A DNA stretch of 64,000 bases from Alistipes megaguti (GTDB lineage Bacteria; Bacteroidota; Bacteroidia; Bacteroidales; Rikenellaceae), in the NCBI RefSeq assembly GCF_900604385.1, contig NZ_LR027382.1:1302001-1366000 (forward strand), given 5' to 3'. Numbering within the stretch: the first letter of the stretch is position 1; each line of letters begins with the position of its first letter. Positions 58,868 through 64,000 of the stretch are shown piece by piece. The notes beneath the pieces are model-generated. The model saw only the letters and a list, made by a program, of their open reading frames with translations. It was not told the origin of the DNA and did not search any database. The position numbers and the translations under genes were made by a program.

Positions 58868-60283
58868 TCAGAGCAGCGGCGAGAAGAGGCGCATGAGCGA
58901 TTCGGCCCACCGCCGCGGCCGCGGGCGGTTGAACCATTCGGCCGGAGTCAGCGGATGGGAGTTCGAGGCGTCGTGGTCGAAGATGGCGGCCATGCGGGCC
59001 GTGAATTCGGCGTCGTAAAGGAAGGCGTTGACCTCGAAGTTGTGCTCGAAACTGCGGAAATCCATGTTCGCGGAGCCGATCACCGTCAGGTCGTCGTCGA
59101 CAATCAGGAGTTTGGAATGGAGAAATCCCGGGGTGTAGAAGAGAATCTTCACTCCGGCCTTCATCATGTCGTCCAGATAGGAGTGCGAGGCGAGGTCGAC
59201 CACGCGCGAATCGGAGCGTGCCGGGAGCATCAGCCGTACGTCGATTCCGGCCAGTGCGGCGGTCTGCAGGGCGGAGTTCAGCACCTCGGAGGGGAGGTAG
59301 TAGGGGGTTTGGATCCAGATGCGGTGGCAGGCCCGGGCGACGGCGTAACTGTCGGCCTGGAGCAGCGTGCGCCACTTGCCGAAGGGACCGCTGGGGACGA
59401 TCTGCAGCACGTCGCGGGTGAAGTGCCGGGTCGGCGGGTAGTACTCGGCCCCGGTGATGCGCTGTTTGGTGGTGGCCGACCAGTCGCTCAGGAACGAGGC
59501 CTGGAGTCCGGCCACGCCGTTTCCCTCGATGCGGAAGTGGGTGTCGCGCCAGATGCCCCAGTCGGTGCCGTAGACGTATCGGTCGGCGATGTTCATGCCG
59601 CCGATGAATCCCACGCGGCCGTCGATGACGGCGATTTTGCGGTGGTTGCGGTAGTTGATCTTGCTGGTGAAGCGCGGGAAGCGGACGTGGAGGAAGGCGC
59701 GAACCTCGATTCCGTCGCGGCGGAGCGACGCGAAGAAGGATTTCTTGACGCTGCTGCTGCCGACGTCGTCGTAGAGGATGCGGACCTGAACCCCTTCGCG
59801 GGCCTTGGCGCGCAGGGCGTCGCACAGCCGGCTTCCGGTCCGATCGTTGCAGAGGATGTAGTACTGGAGGTGGATATGGTGGCGTGCGCGGGCTATTTCA
59901 TCGAGCAGGGCCTCCATTTTGGAGGCACCGTCGGTGTAGGGGGTGATGCGGCTTCCGTAGAGCGGCACGGCGTGAATGGTGCTCTTGAGCAGGCGGGCGA
60001 GGGGCTGCCAGTGTTCGGGAATCTCGGGCCGCGAGGGATCCTGGGCCTCGATCAGCCGCATGGAGATGCGTTTGCGGGTCCGGCGGGAGATGATGCGCTG
60101 TTTGGAGAGGTTCTGCCCGAAGAAGAAGTAGAAGACCAGACCGACTACGGGTGCGAAGAGGAGCACGATGACCCACGGCAGGGTCTTCAGCGGGTTCCGG
60201 TTGTCGGTGATGATGACCAGAATGACGCTGAGGATCGTGACCGAATAGAGCGCGATGAAGAGGTATGTCAGGATCTGCGGCAT
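58868..60283 (-). CDS. cls: Cardiolipin synthase, phospholipase D family
   Basis: A 471-residue membrane enzyme that condenses two phosphatidylglycerols to cardiolipin. Two N-terminal helices (about 1-25 and 35-55) are followed by two HKD motifs: NHRKIAVIDGRVGFIGGMN near 222 and LHSKLLIVDDDLTVIGSANMD near 395. Both have His, Lys and Asp in place, so it should be active. Convergent with the response regulator gene; the 118-bp gap holds no clear terminator. Confidence 0.93.
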   Translation of the reverse strand: MPQILTYLFIALYSVTILSVILVIITDNRNPLKTLPWVIVLLFAPVVGLVFYFFFGQNLSKQRIISRRTRKRISMRLIEAQDPSRPEIPEHWQPLARLLKSTIHAVPLYGSRITPYTDGASKMEALLDEIARARHHIHLQYYILCNDRTGSRLCDALRAKAREGVQVRILYDDVGSSSVKKSFFASLRRDGIEVRAFLHVRFPRFTSKINYRNHRKIAVIDGRVGFIGGMNIADRYVYGTDWGIWRDTHFRIEGNGVAGLQASFLSDWSATTKQRITGAEYYPPTRHFTRDVLQIVPSGPFGKWRTLLQADSYAVARACHRIWIQTPYYLPSEVLNSALQTAALAGIDVRLMLPARSDSRVVDLASHSYLDDMMKAGVKILFYTPGFLHSKLLIVDDDLTVIGSANMDFRSFEHNFEVNAFLYDAEFTARMAAIFDHDASNSHPLTPAEWFNRPRPRRWAESLMRLFSPLL

Positions 60284-60459
60284 GTACTTTCCATCCTACG
60301 TACGTTCCGTCTGACGTACGTTGCATATCCGGCCGGACCGTTTGCCGGATCTCTTCGTTGTTCGTCGGTTTGCGCCGTGTTCCGCAGCTCCGGTCTGGGG
60401 CGTCGGAGCGGTTCATCCGGGGTTTCCGGCAAGGGTCTTCCGGCTTTCGTCACAGCGTT

Positions 60460-61473
60460 TTATTTCTGCGTGGCGGCGTCGGGGAACTGGATCGTGTAGA
60501 GCAGGTGCTCGATGCCGCGGATGTAGTTGCGCTTGCGGGGTTTGTTCAGATCCGGCGCGTAGACGTAGCCGTCGAGGGTGATGACGCGGTTGGTCTTGGT
60601 GTCGACGGTGGCGTAGCTGACGAACGGACCGCCCATGAAGTCGCCGTAGACATCCCAAAAGCCTCGCATTTCACACCAGAGCCGACCCTCGAGCCGGAAC
60701 ATGCGGAAATCCGGGGCGAAGGCGTCCGAAGTGGTCATGTAGGAGCCGTCGGAGGGTCCTGGGATCAGCGCCGCAAATTCGTTGCGGGCCTTGACGAGCG
60801 CCTCGGGCGTGAGCGATTCGGGACCTTCGTAGGGGTAGGCGTAGATGAAGAAGCCCTGGCTGGCGGTGGGGTATTCGTAACGGGCCCAGAGGAAGTCGTC
60901 GGTCTGCTTGGCCAGCACGTAGCCCTTCGGGACGCGGATCTCCATGCCGAAGAGTTTGCGGACGGCGTCTTCGATGCCGGGGTTGTTGAACGAGGTATAG
61001 GAGTTGACGTCCCGGTCGCGTTCGGCCTGTTCGAGGACGTGCAGCAGGTTGTTGCGGTTTTTGGAGAGGTATCCGACCACGGCGTTGTCATCGGGGCCCT
61101 GGAGCGTGATGACGATCTGGGGTTCGGAGGTGACGTCATACTCCACGGCGGCCGAGGCCTCCTGGAGCGCAGGGTCGACGACCACCTTGAGGATGTTGCG
61201 GTGGTCGGCAATCATGTCCTTGAAACCGCGTTCGGTGACGCGCAGCACGTCGAACAGGGGTTCGTCCTGGTTCAGGTAGGGTACCGGTGCGGTGAAGATG
61301 GCTCTCAGCGAGTCGCCGAGCTCTCCGTTCCACTCCATCTGAGGGCATACGACGATGAGTTCGTAGGGGCGGCCCTGGGCAGCCTTTTTCTTGCTCAACG
61401 TATTGAAGGCGTCACATCCCACCATCGTCAACAGGATCATGACGATCCCCATTCCCTGAAAAAAGCGTTTCAT
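60460..61473 (-). CDS. DUF4837 lipoprotein
   Basis: A 337-residue predicted lipoprotein (LLTMVGC, Cys20). RPYELIVVCPQMEWNGELGDS, TSFNNPGIEDAVRKLFGMEIRVPKGY and LEGRLWCEMRGFWDVYGDFMGGPF match DUF4837, a family of unknown function found in Bacteroidota. ATG 61473 gives the signal peptide. Divergent from the deacetylase gene. The 176-bp gap to cls holds two copies of ACGTACGTT (about 60297 and 60316) and nothing else recognisable. Confidence 0.85.
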   Translation of the reverse strand: MKRFFQGMGIVMILLTMVGCDAFNTLSKKKAAQGRPYELIVVCPQMEWNGELGDSLRAIFTAPVPYLNQDEPLFDVLRVTERGFKDMIADHRNILKVVVDPALQEASAAVEYDVTSEPQIVITLQGPDDNAVVGYLSKNRNNLLHVLEQAERDRDVNSYTSFNNPGIEDAVRKLFGMEIRVPKGYVLAKQTDDFLWARYEYPTASQGFFIYAYPYEGPESLTPEALVKARNEFAALIPGPSDGSYMTTSDAFAPDFRMFRLEGRLWCEMRGFWDVYGDFMGGPFVSYATVDTKTNRVITLDGYVYAPDLNKPRKRNYIRGIEHLLYTIQFPDAATQK

Positions 61474-61500
61474 AATCGATTGCAATGAACTGAACATCCA

Positions 61501-61508
61501 CAAATATA
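61501..61508 (-). promoter_or_regulatory. -7 box of the DUF4837 gene
   Basis: TATATTTG on the minus strand, 27 nt before the start. Confidence 0.55.
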
Positions 61509-61540
61509 CAACTATTTTTCCAAAAGGCACGGAAAATGAT

Positions 61541-61548
61541 TATTTTTG
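61541..61548 (+). promoter_or_regulatory. -7 box of the deacetylase gene
   Basis: TATTTTTG ends 7 nt before the ATG at 61556; TTTC at 61517-61520 sits 20 bp upstream as a near -33. The transcript would start almost at the ATG. Confidence 0.6.
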
Positions 61549-61555
61549 CGGACGT

Positions 61556-62164
61556 ATGCGCTTGAAACCGCCAAAAATCATCCGGCGTCTGATGCCGGAC
61601 CTGATCTGGGAGATCAACGACCCGGACGGGGTCTTTCTGACCTTCGACGACGGCCCCACGCCGGGCATCACCGAGTGGATTCTCTCGACGCTGGAGAAGT
61701 ACGATGCCAAGGCGACCTTCTTCGTGCTGGGCAAGAACGTGGAGATGTACCCCGACCTTTACCAGCGGATTCTGGATGCCGGACACAAGATCGGCAATCA
61801 TACCTATTCGCATCAGAAGGGGTGGGGCATGAGCCTCGAGCGCTATACGGAGGATGTCGACTTTGCCAACGATCTGCTGCATACGGAGCTCTTCCGCCCG
61901 CCCTACGCGCAGATCACGCCGGCGCAGGCGCGCCTGCTGGGGCAGCGCTACAAGCTGGTGATGTGGGACATCATCTCGCGCGACTACAACCGGCAGCTCT
62001 CGCCGCGCACGTGTCTGAAGAACGTGACGAAGTATCTGGCCCCCGGTGCGATCGTCGTCTTCCACGACAGTGAGAAGGCCTTCCGCAACATGCGCTACGC
62101 TCTTCCGCGGACGCTGGAGAAGATCCGCCAGCTGGGTCTTCGCTGCAAGGCGATCGAGTTGTAG
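61556..62164 (+). CDS. Polysaccharide deacetylase family protein (NodB fold)
   Basis: A 202-residue CE4 enzyme. Metal triad and catalytic Asp: FLTFDDGPTPG near residue 30 and HTYSHQKGW near 82; RPPYAQIT and VVFHDS complete the NodB motifs. No signal peptide or membrane helix is seen, so it may act in the cytoplasm, unlike most peptidoglycan deacetylases. Substrate unknown (chitin-like, peptidoglycan or lipid-linked sugar). Monocistronic. Confidence 0.9.
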   Translation: MRLKPPKIIRRLMPDLIWEINDPDGVFLTFDDGPTPGITEWILSTLEKYDAKATFFVLGKNVEMYPDLYQRILDAGHKIGNHTYSHQKGWGMSLERYTEDVDFANDLLHTELFRPPYAQITPAQARLLGQRYKLVMWDIISRDYNRQLSPRTCLKNVTKYLAPGAIVVFHDSEKAFRNMRYALPRTLEKIRQLGLRCKAIEL

Positions 62165-62262
62165 CCGAGCGGCATGAGGGGCGGATGCGGGCTGTCGGGT
62201 TGGCGATTCTGCCTCCGCGGAGGCCTGTCCGGCCGGGATTAGGAATTTCGGGATATTTTGTG

Positions 62263-62270
62263 TACCTTTG
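62263..62270 (+). promoter_or_regulatory. -7 box of efp
   Basis: TACCTTTG, 48 nt before the efp ATG. Confidence 0.55.
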
Positions 62271-62318
62271 GGGCCGCAAGATCCATCGACGCGAAAACAC
62301 TTAAAAAATACAATACCT

Positions 62319-62885
62319 ATGGCAACAACCGCAGATATCAAGATCGGCATGTGCATCGAGCTGGACGGCAAGACGTTCCAGATTGTCGATTTCCAGCATG
62401 TGAAACCCGGCAAGGGCCCGGCTTTCGTACGTACGAAACTCAAGAACCTGGAGAACGGCCGTGTGCTGGACAACACCTTCTCGGCCGGCGCCCGCATCGA
62501 GCCGGTGCGTGTCGAGCGTCGTCCGTACCAGTTTACCTACGAGGATGACCTGGGCATGCACTTCATGCACACGGAGACCTTCGAGGAGATCATCATCGAC
62601 AAGAACCTGATCAACAACTACGACCTGATGGCCGACGGCCAGATCGTCGAGGTGATGTTCCACACGGAGAAGGAGACGGTTCTTTCGGCCGAGCTCCCGC
62701 CGATCGTCGACATGGAGGTGACCTATACGGAGCCGGGAGTGAAGGGCGATACGGCGTCGACGAACTCGCTCAAGCCGGCGACGGTGAACACGGGTGCCAC
62801 GATCCGCGTGCCGTTGTTCATCAACACGGGCGACAAGATCCGCGTTGACACCCGTACGCGCGAATACTACGAGCGCATCAAGTAG
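62319..62885 (+). CDS. efp: Translation elongation factor P
   Basis: A 188-residue EF-P that rescues ribosomes stalled at polyproline. Three beta domains; the tip loop reads VKPGKGPAF with Lys32 at the place modified in E. coli (Lys34). The signature near 150 (NSLKPATVNTGATIRVPLFI) is clear. No EpmA/B-type modification gene is in the window. ATG 62319 gives the normal N-terminus. Confidence 0.97.
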   Translation: MATTADIKIGMCIELDGKTFQIVDFQHVKPGKGPAFVRTKLKNLENGRVLDNTFSAGARIEPVRVERRPYQFTYEDDLGMHFMHTETFEEIIIDKNLINNYDLMADGQIVEVMFHTEKETVLSAELPPIVDMEVTYTEPGVKGDTASTNSLKPATVNTGATIRVPLFINTGDKIRVDTRTREYYERIK

Positions 62886-62900
62886 GGGTTGCGGACTGCG

Positions 62901-62949
62901 CAGCGAAAAAGAGGCCTCCGACACTTTGTCGGAGGCCTCTTTTTCGCTG
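62901..62949. terminator. Bidirectional terminator between efp and argH
   Basis: A perfect 23-bp inverted repeat (62901-62923 with 62927-62949) with a 3-nt loop and A/T-runs on both sides, serving two convergent genes. Confidence 0.92.
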
Positions 62950-62961
62950 GAATCACTTGGG

Positions 62962-64000
62962 TCATTCCATGCCCGGAGTCTCGAATTCGCGCATGACGGC
63001 CTCCATCTTGCGGCGGATTTCTGCGGTGCAGAGGTTTCCGATGCTCCCCTCGTGGGTGTGGTGTACCTCGCGCGTGGGACGGTACTCGCCGCGCTGGACG
63101 GCCATGCCCACCTGACGGTAGGCTTCACGGAAGGGCACGCCCTGCAGCACCAGCCGGTTGACATCCTCCACCGTGAAGAGGTAGTCGTAGCGGCTGTCGT
63201 CGAGGATGTGGTCGTTGACCCGCACGTGGGCCAGCATGAAGTCGCACATCCGGAGCGTGCGCTTGATCTCCCCGATGGCCGGGAAGAGAATGTCCTTCAT
63301 CAGCTGCAGATCGCGGTGGTAGCCGACCGGGAGATTGGTGGTCAGCAGGGCGATCTCGTTGGGCAGCGACTGCAGGCGGTTGCAGCGGCCGCGCATGATC
63401 TCGAAGACGTCGGGATTCTTCTTGTGGGGCATGATGCTCGAACCGGTCGTCAACTCGTCGGGCAGCGAGATGAATCCGAAGTTCTGACTCATGAAGAGGC
63501 AGGCATCCATGGCCAGCCGTCCGATGGTGGCGGCCACGGCGGCGATGGCCGCAGCGGCGGCACGTTCGCTCTTTCCGCGGCTCATCTGGGCGGCGACGAC
63601 GTTGTAGTGGAGCGTCTCGAAGTGGAGCAGACGGGTGGTCATCGTGCGGTCGAGGGGAAATGACGAACCGTATCCGGCGGCCGAACCGAGCGGATTCTGG
63701 TTGGCGATGTGCCAGGCGGCCGTGAGCAGCCGCATGTCGTCGACGAGCGTCTCGGCATAGGCGCCGAACCACAATCCGAACGACGAGGGCATGGCGATCT
63801 GCAGATGGGTGTATCCGGGCATCAGCACGTCGCGGTAACGCTCGCTCTGCTCCTGCAGGCGGTCGAAGACCGTGCGCACGGCGTCGGCGATCTGGCGCAG
63901 TTCATCGCGCAGGAAGAGTTTCAGATCGACCAGCACCTGGTCGTTGCGCGAACGCCCCGAGTGGATCTTCTTGCCGACGTCGCCCAGCCGGCGGGTCAGC
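62962..64000 (-). CDS. argH: Argininosuccinate lyase (5' end outside window)
   Basis: The C-terminal 345 residues or so of ArgH, which splits argininosuccinate into arginine and fumarate. The fumarase/lyase superfamily signature GSSIMPHKKNPDVFE is present, as are KIHSGRSRNDQV at the right edge and PGYTHLQIAMP. The N-terminal quarter lies beyond position 64000. The stop is 12 nt from the shared terminator with efp. No other arginine gene is in the window. Confidence 0.95.
   Translation of the reverse strand, partial: LTRRLGDVGKKIHSGRSRNDQVLVDLKLFLRDELRQIADAVRTVFDRLQEQSERYRDVLMPGYTHLQIAMPSSFGLWFGAYAETLVDDMRLLTAAWHIANQNPLGSAAGYGSSFPLDRTMTTRLLHFETLHYNVVAAQMSRGKSERAAAAAIAAVAATIGRLAMDACLFMSQNFGFISLPDELTTGSSIMPHKKNPDVFEIMRGRCNRLQSLPNEIALLTTNLPVGYHRDLQLMKDILFPAIGEIKRTLRMCDFMLAHVRVNDHILDDSRYDYLFTVEDVNRLVLQGVPFREAYRQVGMAVQRGEYRPTREVHHTHEGSIGNLCTAEIRRKMEAVMREFETPGME

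Overview
The window looks like chromosomal DNA of a GC-rich member of the Bacteroidota, probably a gut lineage close to Alistipes/Rikenellaceae (genus is inference). Supporting signs are promoters of the TTTG-N19/20-TAnnTTTG type ahead of many genes, mostly weak Shine-Dalgarno sequences, a one-protein hybrid two-component regulator, a GldE-type protein, S46 dipeptidyl-peptidase, and families largely confined to Bacteroidota (DUF4270, DUF4837, DUF3098). Nothing points to a plasmid or complete prophage.

Positions 1 to about 7,300 are visibly more A/T-rich than the rest and look like an accessory segment ending at a tRNA-Leu. It holds a GH130 lipoprotein gene running off the left edge, a divergent hybrid two-component regulator (HTCS) cut in two by a 1,427-bp IS with clean 15-bp inverted repeats and a 6-bp target duplication, and a 3' fragment of a phage-type DUF5131 gene. 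The polysaccharide-utilisation regulator is predicted to be inactive.

Positions 7,350-14,400 are mostly minus strand: tRNA-Leu(GAG), then a tightly overlapping series read right to left (MBL hydrolase, FkbM methyltransferase, trmD, lpxB, FAH-family enzyme, maf, S46 peptidase). Positions 14,500-30,800 are plus strand: rlmD, a degenerate LytM protein, a SIMPL protein, cdd, an RluA-type synthase, dtd, two tandem secreted NUC1 nucleases, yhcC, yitT, priA, comF, dnaB and yifB.

Positions 31,090-37,889 carry the distal part of the division/cell-wall cluster (murG-murC-ftsQ-ftsA-ftsZ), with an unusual FtsQ insertion and a 28-bp minisatellite between ftsA and ftsZ. gldE and a phosphopantetheinyl transferase follow, then a self-contained small transcription unit encoding a 25-residue peptide of unknown function.

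Positions 40,192-52,708 are minus strand: C1-type peptidase, topA, DUF4270 lipoprotein, a single-domain starch-synthase-like protein, queA, truB, uppP, DUF3098, ftsX and yfhO. The rest holds a polyprenyl synthase and FucP-like transporter, rplS, surE, a histidine kinase/response regulator pair, a cardiolipin synthase, a DUF4837 lipoprotein, a polysaccharide deacetylase, efp and a truncated argH. Dipeptidyl-peptidase, C1 peptidase and exported nucleases together suggest a life partly on host or dietary protein and DNA. No wholly new multi-gene system is evident; the best leads are the small peptide unit, the FtsQ insertion with the ftsA-ftsZ minisatellite, and the IS-split regulator.
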